From: SKVR01 sp964491395
GTDB lineage: Bacteria > Bacteroidota > Bacteroidia > Bacteroidales > UBA7960
Length of the DNA stretch: 64,000 bases
Direction of reading: 5' to 3'
Assembly (NCBI GenBank): GCA_964491395.1
Contig: CAZBGI010000012.1
Span: 1 to 64,000 of the forward strand
The notes under the pieces are model-generated. The model saw only the letters and a list, made by a program, of their open reading frames with translations, ran no database searches and had not been told where the DNA came from. The position numbers were made by a program, and so were the translations under genes. Of the stretch, positions 7,435 through 16,210 are shown piece by piece; the stretch's first letter is position 1, and every line of letters begins with the position of its first letter.

Positions 7435-8217
7435 TTATCTTTCCATTCTTTTTTTTACTTTCTTCCACGACTCTGTAATCAGGAAGCTTTCCTCCATGAA
7501 GCTCACAATCTCTGTAAACCGATGAAACGGGATGGCCATGGTGATGATGTTTTCGGGGACATAGGGTCGGGCCGAAATATCGAACATGCCCATTACTGTC
7601 CTGGGGTGTTCATTTTCCTTTTCCATCAGCGGGTATTGAATGATGGTTGCACAACCGGCACCAAAAGGAGCGATAACACCGTTCAAGTCCTTGCGGTCAA
7701 AGTTCGAAAGGGTAAACAATGCAGACAACACATCGGGAGTTGCAAAGAAGATGACCACTTCAGGCTGATCTTCCTGTTCGAGTGTATCCCATCGCTTAAA
7801 GACTATGTTTTTTCCATGGGATTCAACAACAGGAGCATTTCTCAGAAACTCTTCCACCAGTTCCGGTGATTGCTTGTAGCGTTCGCCCTCAATTTGTGCG
7901 TTGCCACACGACAGGAAATACTCAAAACCCGGCCGGGGCTTGCTGGAATACCCCAGGTATCGCTTCCCTCCGCCACAACTTATGCTTTCGTCTGAAAACA
8001 TCATTGACTGTCCCTTGCGCACCTTTACCAGTTCGCCGATAAAGCAGCGCCACCCTGAGGGACTTTTTGCGGTTTCAAGGTCCGGCGCTTTTTCTTGTTC
8101 GGTGTAATAGAATACAATTGGCAATTCAGCCTTGCCAAAATATTTTTCCCATAGGTTCAGAAACCTGTTTTTGAGTTCGGTATCCATAGGCTTTTTTATA
8201 ATGATTGGATTGTACAA
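7435..8217 (-). CDS. DUF169 family protein
   Basis: A 260-residue soluble protein that I place in the DUF169 (COG2043) family from SGWRCFIGELVKVRKGQ, ISCGGGKRYLGY and the closing FGAGCATIIQYPL. Several spaced cysteines (in RCF, SCGGG, SCGN and GCAT) are conserved in that family and could bind metal or a cofactor, but the function is unknown. The start at 8217 is only eight bases after the stop of the outer-membrane protein gene upstream, so the two are probably co-transcribed and may be coupled. An internal ATG at 8187 (MDTELKNRF) is an alternative start. The his promoter begins immediately after its stop codon. Confidence 0.85.
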   Translation of the reverse strand: MYNPIIIKKPMDTELKNRFLNLWEKYFGKAELPIVFYYTEQEKAPDLETAKSPSGWRCFIGELVKVRKGQSMMFSDESISCGGGKRYLGYSSKPRPGFEYFLSCGNAQIEGERYKQSPELVEEFLRNAPVVESHGKNIVFKRWDTLEQEDQPEVVIFFATPDVLSALFTLSNFDRKDLNGVIAPFGAGCATIIQYPLMEKENEHPRTVMGMFDISARPYVPENIITMAIPFHRFTEIVSFMEESFLITESWKKVKKRMER

Positions 8218-8225
8218 TTTCTATG

Positions 8226-8966
8226 TCAGTTGAGTTGCCATATAACCCCCAGTACAGCAAAATTCACCAGCGTAAAATTATACACTTCACTTACATTGGC
8301 TCCCCCTTCCAGAAAACGATAACCCCCCTTGATATGGAGTTTGTTTTGAACCAGAGGGGCTTTGCCGCCAAGAAAAATATCGAACGCTCTGCCGGGGCCG
8401 CCTGCCAGACCATCACCATCCAGAAAAAGGGTTAAGAACTCCCCATGATATGCGGCATGGAGATTCAGGAGCGGTACAAAGCCCAAATCGTCTTTTTTGT
8501 CACTTTTGCCTTCGGTGGTGAGTTGTACCCTCGCATCTCTAATCTTGGCGGTAAATCCCAGACCTAAAGTCCAGTTTTTCGTTGTGATCAGATCGCGGCG
8601 ATAACCCAGCCGGTAGCTGTTGAATTTGTATAAACCGTCAATAAACTGCCCTTGCTCAAAAAGAGTAGATTGGAATTGAATATCAAAGGGAGCCGGTCCT
8701 TCATAGTTGAGGACCAGGGGAGCAAACAAAGCAGAGATGTGGTTCTTTTCTCCGAAAGTCCAGGTAAGTCGCACCCGCAGGGGAATCACCGGCCCTTGCA
8801 GCTCAAAGTCTCCGTTGAAGTTGAATTCTGTTCCTGTATCATTGGGAATCCTGACATCGTTGTAACCTTGCAGTGCCAGACCTGTTTCTGCATCCAGCTT
8901 CCATTGGGAAAGTGCACAGGAAAGAGATAATACAACCAGAAGTACCGTGGGTAAAAAACGTTTCAT
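8226..8966 (-). CDS. Small outer-membrane beta-barrel protein
   Basis: 246 residues with a typical signal peptide (MKRFLPTVLLVVLSLSCALSQ, cut after SLSCALS or nearby). After it come alternating hydrophobic/polar strands and a barrel-like end, YNFTLVNFAVLGVIWQLN, which is not a standard C-terminal Phe but fits an outer-membrane barrel. I do not recognise the family. It shares a transcript with the DUF169 gene. An outer-membrane or periplasmic role is inference from the signal peptide and strand pattern. Confidence 0.75.
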   Translation of the reverse strand: MKRFLPTVLLVVLSLSCALSQWKLDAETGLALQGYNDVRIPNDTGTEFNFNGDFELQGPVIPLRVRLTWTFGEKNHISALFAPLVLNYEGPAPFDIQFQSTLFEQGQFIDGLYKFNSYRLGYRRDLITTKNWTLGLGFTAKIRDARVQLTTEGKSDKKDDLGFVPLLNLHAAYHGEFLTLFLDGDGLAGGPGRAFDIFLGGKAPLVQNKLHIKGGYRFLEGGANVSEVYNFTLVNFAVLGVIWQLN

Positions 8967-8992
8967 GGCGTATGATTTTAAGGTTTCTTCAA

Positions 8993-9023
8993 CAAATGTA
9001 GTTGTTATTTATGCCCCTGTCAA
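8993..9023 (-). promoter_or_regulatory. Promoter of the barrel protein / DUF169 pair
   Basis: Minus strand: TTG (plus 9021-9023), 20 bases, then TACATTTG (plus 8993-9000), an exact TAnnTTTG match. It ends 26 bases before the ATG at 8966. Confidence 0.6.
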
Positions 9024-9078
9024 TTTTTTTCGGTACTACAAAGAAATATTGTTAATACCCGAAAGCTTTTGCCAACTG

Positions 9079-12000
9079 TTAATGCCCGGTAAGTGAGAAT
9101 ATTTCTGTAATGCGTTGAAAGTTTTCTTTTTTCAAGGGCTTGGAAATAAATTCATCCAAACCTTCTTCCATGTATTTTTCCCTGTCGCCTTCAAAGTTGT
9201 TGGCGCTGAACCCTACGATGGGAGGCAGCCCCGCGGGGAATTTCTCCCGCAGTTTTTGCGTGGCGGTGATGCCATCCATCACAGGCATCTGTATATCCAT
9301 GAGTACCAAATCGAATTTTCCGGGAGCTATCTGGTCAAGAGCTTCCTTGCCATTATTGGCAAGGGATACCGAATGGCCCATACCGCTGAGAAGAATTTTC
9401 ACTACTTTCCGGGTCATGTCTTTGTCTTCTGCTACCAGTATGTTTAAGGGTTTTGCCGGTTGATTTTTCCGGGATGGTTTTTCCTGGTATTCAGTATTCA
9501 CAGCTTTTCCGGTTTTAAAGGTAAACCAGAATCTGCTTCCTTTGCTTTGCTCACTATCGAAGCCGATGGTACCTCCATGCAGCTCCACCAGTTCCTTGCA
9601 GATGGAAAGCCCCAGCCCTGCTCCTTCGTAATTGGCACTGTCTATGGAGTGGACGTTGGAAAAAGGTTTGAAAATATTGTCAAACTTGTCTTTCTCAATG
9701 CCTGCTCCGGTGTCGGTGATGCATACTTCCGTCAGGTATTCATCGTCATTTAACCATGAATGAAGCCTGATGCCAAGTGTTATGGTTCCCTGGGCTGTAT
9801 ATTTGATGGCATTGGTGAGCATGTTGTTGATAACCTGGGTTATGCGTTTCTGATCGGCCTTAATTTTACCGGGTAATGCCGGGTCGATAGTGCAGTGAAA
9901 AGCAATGGGTTTACAACACATGCTTTTGAAAAGATTTTCTGCTGAAAGGCAGATGACGCTTAAAGGAAAGTCATGGATATTCAGTCTTACCTTTCCTGCC
10001 TCAATCCTTGAATAATCCAGTACCTGGTCGATGATTTTCCGTAGATTTTCCGAAGAGCTTTCAAGAATCCGGAGATATTCTTCTTGTGTTTTATCCAAAG
10101 GGGTACTTCTCAGCAATTCGGTGATACCCATTACCCCGGTGAGGGGAGTGCGGATTTCATGGCTCATGCTGGCCAGAAATTTCTGTTTGAATTCCACGGT
10201 ATTGCGGGTCAGTTGTATTTCTTTTTCCAGTTCTGCAGCCCTTCTGGTGGAAGTGATATCTCTTCCTAACCCCGACAGGCCGATTACTGCACCTTCATGG
10301 TTGTAAATGGGAGAGAGGGTAGTTTGGAAATATAAAGTTTCGCTTCCTGTCTGCATTTCCCATTCATAAGTAACAACCTGTCCTTTTAGTGCTTTTGCTG
10401 CTGCTTTTTGGTGTACTTCGGCTTTTTCTTCCCCAAAAATTTCAGTGCAGGTTTTCCCCAGGAAGGTTTCTTTGGTAAATCCGAATGTGTTTATCCATTT
10501 GCCATAAACTCCGCTATACCGCAAATTGATATCAAGCGTAAAAATGATATCGCTGATGGAGTTTACCAGGTTGCGAAACTTCTCTTCACTTCGTTGCAGG
10601 TTTTCTTCTGCAATTTTGCGATCTGTAATGTCGGTATGAGAACCGGCCATCCGATAAGGTTTCCCGCTTTCATCTCTCACAGCAGCACCCCTGGCAGAAA
10701 TCCAGCGCAGGGAACCATTTTTATGCAGCATTCTGAAATCGATCTCATAGTAGTCGGTGGAACCGGTTAAACAACGATCGACATATTTCATTACTTCCGG
10801 GAAATCTTCAGGGTAAATCAGGGATGCAAAGGTATTGAACTCATTCTTCAATTCTTCATCCCTGTAGCCCAGCATCTCTTTCCATCGTACAGAGAGGAAC
10901 AATTCGTTGGTACGGATGTTCCAGTCCCAGATACCATCATTACTGCCATCGATAGCCAGCTCAAACTGTTCTTTGAGTTTTTGCAGCAGTTTTTCTTCTT
11001 GTTTGCGTGTCGTAATATCTGAGGTGTAACCATGCCACAAAACGCTGCCATCTGTTTGTTTTTCCGGGTTGGCGATACCGCTGAGCCACCGGGTTCCTTT
11101 TTCGGGAAGGACTACCCGGTATTCAAGTTCCCAAATTGAAAGGCTAAGGTAGGAGTCAAGTATAGAATCCATCACTGTTGGGTAATCGTCAGGATGCAGG
11201 CGTGAAAATACAGCGGAAGGATCTTTTTTTGCCTCCTCTGCGCTCAGCTCAAATAATTGTTGTATGTTTTCAGAAACATAGGGAAAGGAAAACTTTCCAC
11301 TGGGATAAAACTGGTACTGATAAATTGCCCCCGGAACTTGTTGGGATAACTTTTGGAGCAGAGTATCACGGGCACGCATAAACTCTTCTTCCTGATAACG
11401 ATGGGTAATATCTCTTACCACACTCTGGATGTAAATGGGTTCTCCAGTCTTATCATACACCAGCCGGACATTGATTTCGACCGGAAATAAAGTGCCGTCT
11501 TTTTTTAATAAATGCCGGTTGTACGGAGGGATCTTTTCTCCCTGGAGAAGTTTTGCCAGAATGGCCTGACTTTGGGCAGGTTCTGAGGAAAGTTGCTGTA
11601 CAGAGAGAGTCTGCATCTCTTCATGAGAGTATCCAAACATCTCAGCAGCTCTATGATTGGTTTCTATGTACTTGCCATCGAGGTCGATGATGAATACCGC
11701 ATCATTGGTTTGCTCAAAAAGCGACCGCATTTTTCGTTCACTTTTCCTGATGGTTTCTTCAGTTTGCATGCGATCAGTAATGTCTCGTGCCGAGGCATAC
11801 TGAAGTGTTTTGTGGAGTTGGGTGCGCCATTCGATATGGCGGTATGAGCCATCCCTGCATCGGTAACGGTTGGTAAAACCAGTGATGATGCCCTGAGAAT
11901 TCATTTGAGCCATTGCTTCCCTGGTGGCTTCCCTGTCATCAGGATGCACAAAATCGAGATAATTACTTTTTTCAAGCAATGCCACCGGGTATCCCAGCAG

Positions 12001-12990
12001 GGTTTCCCACTCAGGGTTTACTTTGATAAAATTGCCTTGCTGATCCGCAATGCATAGCAAGTCAAGGTTAACAGTGAAAAAGTTTTCCAGTACCTGCTTT
12101 TGAGCATTCATGGCCTGTTCGGCTGTTATTCTGTGCAACAATATTCCCACCGAATCTGCATAATTTTCAGCCATGGATAATTTCGTTGGTACCGGAGTGT
12201 CTGCAAATAACAGGGTAAAATCACCTACATGTAAATCACCTCGCGTGATTTTGATTAGTACAGTATGTGATATATTGAATTTTTGTTCGAGCATTCTTAC
12301 CAGTTTTTTAGGTAAAACCTTACCGGTAAGTTCTTCCATGCGGTTAAAATGTGTGGTTTTGTTATGTTTTGTTTTTCGTTCTCTTTCGGGGTCGTATTTC
12401 CATCTTTTGCCTGAAAGGGCGAAACCCAATAATTGTGTTGCTTTTTCTATGATTGGTTGCAAGCCACTGATGGCTTTGGTGGTGAATTCTTTACCCCCTT
12501 CTTCGAAACAGTTGAATGCAGCAAACCGGGCCCCCGAAATTTTCCGTATGTTTTCGGTAATTTCATTGTAATCAAGGTTTTCGGATGAATATTGATACAA
12601 AGTTTTTACTGCATCAATTAGATAATGATGATGAGATACATCGGTAAAAAAGGTAGCGAAATAATGTTTCTCTGTGGAGGTTGCCTGTATTTTAAACCAC
12701 TTATTGAGCGGTTGCGAATATTGTTCAATTTCTTTTTGGCCACCCTGCAGGGCCAGTTCACCATAAAACGCGATCCAGTCAAAACCATTGTTGTATATAT
12801 CCGGTAATATTTCTGAAATCTTTTTCCCAATGATGTTATGGGCGTTCAGACCGGTAAGGGTTTCGAAAGCAACATTGACTTCCAGAAACTCATAATCACA
12901 TGGGCACCCTTTTTCATCAAGAATAACCCGGTGATATGCGTATCCAAAAGGAGCTATATTAAGAAGTCCTTGATATCCTTTGTTTTCCAT
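9079..12990 (-). CDS. Multi-PAS hybrid sensor histidine kinase
   Basis: A 1303-residue kinase with no signal peptide and no membrane segment, so probably a cytoplasmic sensor. In order: an N-terminal PAS (about 1-125), a divergent GAF-like region (about 130-290), then a chain of five PAS/PAC units (about 300-930; e.g. FFTVNLDLLCIADQQGNF, LFEQTNDAVFIIDLDGKY). HisKA follows with phospho-acceptor H944 in SMSHEIRTPLTG. HATPase_c carries the N box NNMLTNAIKY, DTGAGIE and GAGLGLSICKELVELHGG. A C-terminal receiver (about 1183-1303) has phospho-acceptor D1232 in VLMDIQMPVMDG. No output domain or partner regulator is nearby, so the signal probably goes to a phosphotransfer protein encoded elsewhere. 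The ligand is unknown. Confidence 0.93.
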   Translation of the reverse strand: MENKGYQGLLNIAPFGYAYHRVILDEKGCPCDYEFLEVNVAFETLTGLNAHNIIGKKISEILPDIYNNGFDWIAFYGELALQGGQKEIEQYSQPLNKWFKIQATSTEKHYFATFFTDVSHHHYLIDAVKTLYQYSSENLDYNEITENIRKISGARFAAFNCFEEGGKEFTTKAISGLQPIIEKATQLLGFALSGKRWKYDPERERKTKHNKTTHFNRMEELTGKVLPKKLVRMLEQKFNISHTVLIKITRGDLHVGDFTLLFADTPVPTKLSMAENYADSVGILLHRITAEQAMNAQKQVLENFFTVNLDLLCIADQQGNFIKVNPEWETLLGYPVALLEKSNYLDFVHPDDREATREAMAQMNSQGIITGFTNRYRCRDGSYRHIEWRTQLHKTLQYASARDITDRMQTEETIRKSERKMRSLFEQTNDAVFIIDLDGKYIETNHRAAEMFGYSHEEMQTLSVQQLSSEPAQSQAILAKLLQGEKIPPYNRHLLKKDGTLFPVEINVRLVYDKTGEPIYIQSVVRDITHRYQEEEFMRARDTLLQKLSQQVPGAIYQYQFYPSGKFSFPYVSENIQQLFELSAEEAKKDPSAVFSRLHPDDYPTVMDSILDSYLSLSIWELEYRVVLPEKGTRWLSGIANPEKQTDGSVLWHGYTSDITTRKQEEKLLQKLKEQFELAIDGSNDGIWDWNIRTNELFLSVRWKEMLGYRDEELKNEFNTFASLIYPEDFPEVMKYVDRCLTGSTDYYEIDFRMLHKNGSLRWISARGAAVRDESGKPYRMAGSHTDITDRKIAEENLQRSEEKFRNLVNSISDIIFTLDINLRYSGVYGKWINTFGFTKETFLGKTCTEIFGEEKAEVHQKAAAKALKGQVVTYEWEMQTGSETLYFQTTLSPIYNHEGAVIGLSGLGRDITSTRRAAELEKEIQLTRNTVEFKQKFLASMSHEIRTPLTGVMGITELLRSTPLDKTQEEYLRILESSSENLRKIIDQVLDYSRIEAGKVRLNIHDFPLSVICLSAENLFKSMCCKPIAFHCTIDPALPGKIKADQKRITQVINNMLTNAIKYTAQGTITLGIRLHSWLNDDEYLTEVCITDTGAGIEKDKFDNIFKPFSNVHSIDSANYEGAGLGLSICKELVELHGGTIGFDSEQSKGSRFWFTFKTGKAVNTEYQEKPSRKNQPAKPLNILVAEDKDMTRKVVKILLSGMGHSVSLANNGKEALDQIAPGKFDLVLMDIQMPVMDGITATQKLREKFPAGLPPIVGFSANNFEGDREKYMEEGLDEFISKPLKKENFQRITEIFSLTGH

Positions 12991-13619
12991 TTACTGTTTG
13001 TGGGAGCAATTATCCATGGCTGTCATTCCATGCATTATTGTTTCAAAAGCATGTCGCTAAATTGATTTGTATATCTTTTGTTCTGTTTCGATTTGTTTTG
13101 TTGGGTTGCCTCCGGCTATATCCCGCTTTTTTTCTCTCCCCACTCATTTGCAGATTCGTTCTTTCTTTAAAGAAGCTAACTCTTTTTTTTCATCAAATCT
13201 TTTATTGAGTTTAGCGCTATTTCGAGTCACCGCAAATATAAAAATTTCTGGCTCAAAAAAGGGCATAGGTCTTTCGGTGATGGATACATTGCATCCATGA
13301 TGGCTGTTTTTTTCTGCGAAGTTTTGTTTTAATGCGCTTTAATGCCCTGGCTGCAAGGTATAACTTATAAACAATAAGCCGGTAAGGTGTGCAGAAATCT
13401 TGTTATAGGTTGCCTGGAAGGAATAAAAAGTGAGAAAGGAAGGTTGTAAAAAGTGAATAGGGCGAAAAGAACCGGGAAGATTGATTTGCTTTTCCGTTTT
13501 GTAAAAATACACTAATTTCGTAACAGAAGCGGAAACAGAGTTGTTGTTTGAAGGCATTATTGTGCTATAAAGCAACTCAAACCAAAGGATGATGTGAAAT
13601 TTTGCAAAAGGAAAGCCTT
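12991..13619. other. Long intergenic region between divergent genes
   Basis: About 630 bases between the kinase (minus) and the coiled-coil gene (plus). The sequence is T-rich without a credible gene. A small hairpin ATGGAT/ATCCAT lies at about 13279-13297. Before the plus-strand gene there is a near-match to the -7 box (TAATTTCG at 13513-13520), but no well-placed -33 box. Confidence 0.4.
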
Positions 13620-14789
13620 ATGTCCTATGAACCTATCAAAGCGCGGTTAAAGCAATTAGCCTCTAAGGTCAACAAAACCAATCACAAAGAAATCAGGCAA
13701 CAGCTTATTGAAATACAGAAACAAATTTCAACCGGAGATTTGATATCCATGCATCGGGCCGAACTCAATGAACTTGTCGGTGCCCTGTTTGAAAAGGTGA
13801 AGTTGTTTCAGCAACAAGATCAGAAGGCCCATGAAGCTGAATTGGTGGAAAATTTCACCCACCTGAAAAACAAAATTGTAGAGGCCATTGATTTTACACA
13901 GCAAAACATCAACGATCATGATGCTATCTGGCAAAAACTCCTGGAGGTGCAGCACTATTTCAAAGGGATAAAACTGCTTACAGAACAACGCGAACAATTG
14001 TACGATACCCTGCAAAAGTTGTTCGATTTAGCCAAAAAGCGCAGGGAAGAAGCCCTTAAAGAACAGGAGAAATTTTCTTCTCAACATTACGACAAGCTCG
14101 ATGATGAAGTAGCCATTGTGGTATCGCAAAGTGAAACCGCAGATATGGATAAAGCATGGGCGATGTTGCTGGAAACCAAAGACAAGGTTGTCAATGCTCA
14201 TTTGACACACATTCATCGCAAGCGATTGATGGACAAGTTGCAGGAAGGGTTTGAAGTAGTAAAAATACGCAAAGAAGAAAGATGGGAAAATTTCGCCAAA
14301 GCCTCGAGGGCTAACGCGGATGCCATCCGTGAAAAATTGAAACTGGCAGCCTGGGAGCTCGACAACAACGAGGTTTTCAAAGAAAAGTGGGAGTTGCTCC
14401 TGGCGATTCAAAAGGAGTTCAGCAAACGAAAACTCGAAAAAGATACGCGGCAGTTGCTTTACGGTCAGTTACAGAAGTTGTTTCATCGGTTGAAAAGTGA
14501 GCAAAACAAAGATCAGGCTGATTTTGACAAAGAAGCCGACGAAAACTATCACTATCTCCAACAGCTTGTGGATGAGGCGTTTCAGCTATCCCAGTCTGCC
14601 GGAGAGATTAAAAAAGCAAAAGCTTTCCTTATCAAGGTACAGGGAGAATTCAAAGGTCGGAGAATGCGTGGTGCCGAAAGGGAAAGACTCTTTGGAAAAC
14701 TTCAGCAAGCTTTTGATATTCTTAACAGCAGACCGGATGAATACACTGATTCCCCCAACAACAATGACAAACTCGACGAATTGCAATAA
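13620..14789 (+). CDS. Coiled-coil protein with five DUF349-like repeats
   Basis: A 389-residue, highly charged, mostly helical protein with no signal peptide. Five units of roughly 70-75 residues share the pattern hydrophobic-L-x-x-I/V-Q-x-x-F-K ... R-x-x-L-x-x-x-L-Q-x-x-F: for example WQKLLEVQHYFKGIKLLTEQ, WELLLAIQKEFSKRKLEKDT and AKAFLIKVQGEFKGRRMRG. This resembles DUF349 repeats, a family of unknown function, but the match is by eye only. I start at the ATG at 13620 (MSYEPIKARLKQLAS); an in-frame TTG lies six codons upstream at 13602. It stands alone on the plus strand, 137 bases before the SPOR gene. Confidence 0.8.
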   Translation: MSYEPIKARLKQLASKVNKTNHKEIRQQLIEIQKQISTGDLISMHRAELNELVGALFEKVKLFQQQDQKAHEAELVENFTHLKNKIVEAIDFTQQNINDHDAIWQKLLEVQHYFKGIKLLTEQREQLYDTLQKLFDLAKKRREEALKEQEKFSSQHYDKLDDEVAIVVSQSETADMDKAWAMLLETKDKVVNAHLTHIHRKRLMDKLQEGFEVVKIRKEERWENFAKASRANADAIREKLKLAAWELDNNEVFKEKWELLLAIQKEFSKRKLEKDTRQLLYGQLQKLFHRLKSEQNKDQADFDKEADENYHYLQQLVDEAFQLSQSAGEIKKAKAFLIKVQGEFKGRRMRGAERERLFGKLQQAFDILNSRPDEYTDSPNNNDKLDELQ

Positions 14790-14926
14790 TTCTGCTATCA
14801 TCCCCGGTGTAATTTGAATCAATGTAACCTAACCCCTGTAAAGGCGTATATAGAAGTAGCAAAAATCATTTCACTTGTGGTAAGAATTGTTTTCCCCACG
14901 ATGGTTTAAGTAACTGCTTTATCAGT

Positions 14927-16051
14927 ATGCCATTTGCCTTCAAAGGATTTTCTGTAGTTAAGAGTTGCTTGTATTTTACGGTATGCGCTGTTCTTATGGG
15001 TGTTACAGCACCATTAAAGGCGATGCAGGATAACCCCTCCAATTATCTGCATGTTACAGGGTGGGTAGTAAAAGATGACCAACCCCTGTCGAATGTACAA
15101 ATCACTATCTCAGAAGACGGGGAGGTACTTTCTGCCATGAAAACCAATTTTGCCGGAAGTTTTTCCCTGTTTGTCCCTTTTCAGAAAGAATATCAAGTAA
15201 GCTTCTCCAGGGAAGGACATATCACCAAAAATGTCATTATTGACACCCAAACGCCGGTTGAACCTGATTCTTTGTTTTACTATTTTTTTCAGTTTGAGGT
15301 AGAGCTTTTTGAGGATAGCCCCTACGCCCGGAGAGAGTTTTTTAAGGATCCGGTGGCAATCGTTTTTTATGATGCCGGCGTTCATGATTTTGAATACTAT
15401 CGCAGCAATGTAAAGATATTTTCAGCCAAAGCGCAGAATTTATTCAAAGATTCTCTGGGTGTAGCTTTTGAATATCCGGAGAGCTTTTTTGAATATATTC
15501 AATCGCTGACGGAACAACCTGAGCAGTTGCACATGATTGCTGACAGAGAAGCTTCGGCAGAACAGCCCCCAAAAGATAACGATGGGAAGGAAATGCCACT
15601 AAACTCCGATTCGTCTGGACAGAAAGCAACAGACCCGGTTGCATCATCTTCCTCCGACTATCCTGATACCCGGGAAGAGAAAGAGAATATTGTTACAAAA
15701 ACTGCATTGGGCGGCCAGCGCGATGAAACGCCGGACAATAGTCAGCCCGGGAAAGCCATTACGTTTTATAATTACCTCACCAAAGAATTACTTGATATAG
15801 GGCCGGAGCAGTTTTACACGATTCAATTGCTGGCAACAGCCCGTTCGGTTCCGGAGGGTTATTTTGATGCAGCCATTGAAACACTTCAGCTTCAAGAAAT
15901 CATACAATACAGAGACTGCGATAAACTGCACAAGTACACAGTGGGTGTATATGAAAATCTGGGTGATGCCTTTTCCGTTTCGCATCAGCTGGAAGAGATG
16001 GGATATGAAATATTTATTGTCGCTTTTTCCAACCATCGCCGCCTTTGGTGA
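14927..16051 (+). CDS. Exported protein with carboxypeptidase-like and SPOR-like domains
   Basis: 374 residues. An N-terminal signal or anchor segment (residues 10-30, VKSCLYFTVCAVLMGVTA) is followed by a CarboxypepD_reg-like beta sandwich (about 43-105: VTGWVVKDDQPLSNVQITIS ... GSFSLFVP). A long, low-complexity, Ser/Asp/Glu-rich linker (about 205-285) leads to a C-terminal SPOR-like domain (about 297-370: FYTIQLLATARSV ... YTVGVYENLGDAFSVSHQLE). SPOR domains bind peptidoglycan stripped of stem peptides at division sites, so a periplasmic cell-wall role is plausible. The combination with a carboxypeptidase-like sandwich occurs in Bacteroidota envelope proteins. No partner gene is next to it. 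Confidence 0.75.
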   Translation: MPFAFKGFSVVKSCLYFTVCAVLMGVTAPLKAMQDNPSNYLHVTGWVVKDDQPLSNVQITISEDGEVLSAMKTNFAGSFSLFVPFQKEYQVSFSREGHITKNVIIDTQTPVEPDSLFYYFFQFEVELFEDSPYARREFFKDPVAIVFYDAGVHDFEYYRSNVKIFSAKAQNLFKDSLGVAFEYPESFFEYIQSLTEQPEQLHMIADREASAEQPPKDNDGKEMPLNSDSSGQKATDPVASSSSDYPDTREEKENIVTKTALGGQRDETPDNSQPGKAITFYNYLTKELLDIGPEQFYTIQLLATARSVPEGYFDAAIETLQLQEIIQYRDCDKLHKYTVGVYENLGDAFSVSHQLEEMGYEIFIVAFSNHRRLW

Positions 16052-16153
16052 ACCACTTGTAAGTACTGGATTTCCGCGGTTAGTCGCATCGGCAATGATT
16101 CAGAAATAACTCCAAGGTAAACTTTCGAATGTATTTCGGGCCTCCTGATTTTA

Positions 16154-16183
16154 TTTGGAGATGCATCTTTTTGTCTATTTTTG
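16154..16183 (+). promoter_or_regulatory. Promoter of ilvA
   Basis: TTTG at 16154-16157, 18 bases, TATTTTTG at 16176-16183: the same layout and spacing as the his promoter. Start of transcription is expected near 16190, about 20 bases before the ATG at 16211. Confidence 0.75.
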
Positions 16184-16210
16184 TGTCCTATATCCAAACA
16201 AAAGAGGAAC

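Noticed and set aside
13339..13575. Minus-strand 78-codon frame between kinase and coiled-coil gene
   Set aside because: No recognisable domain, no convincing promoter, low-complexity composition.
13602..13619. TTG start of the coiled-coil gene
   Set aside because: An ATG six codons downstream fits better; the same reasoning applies to the TTG at 17872 against the ATG at 17890.
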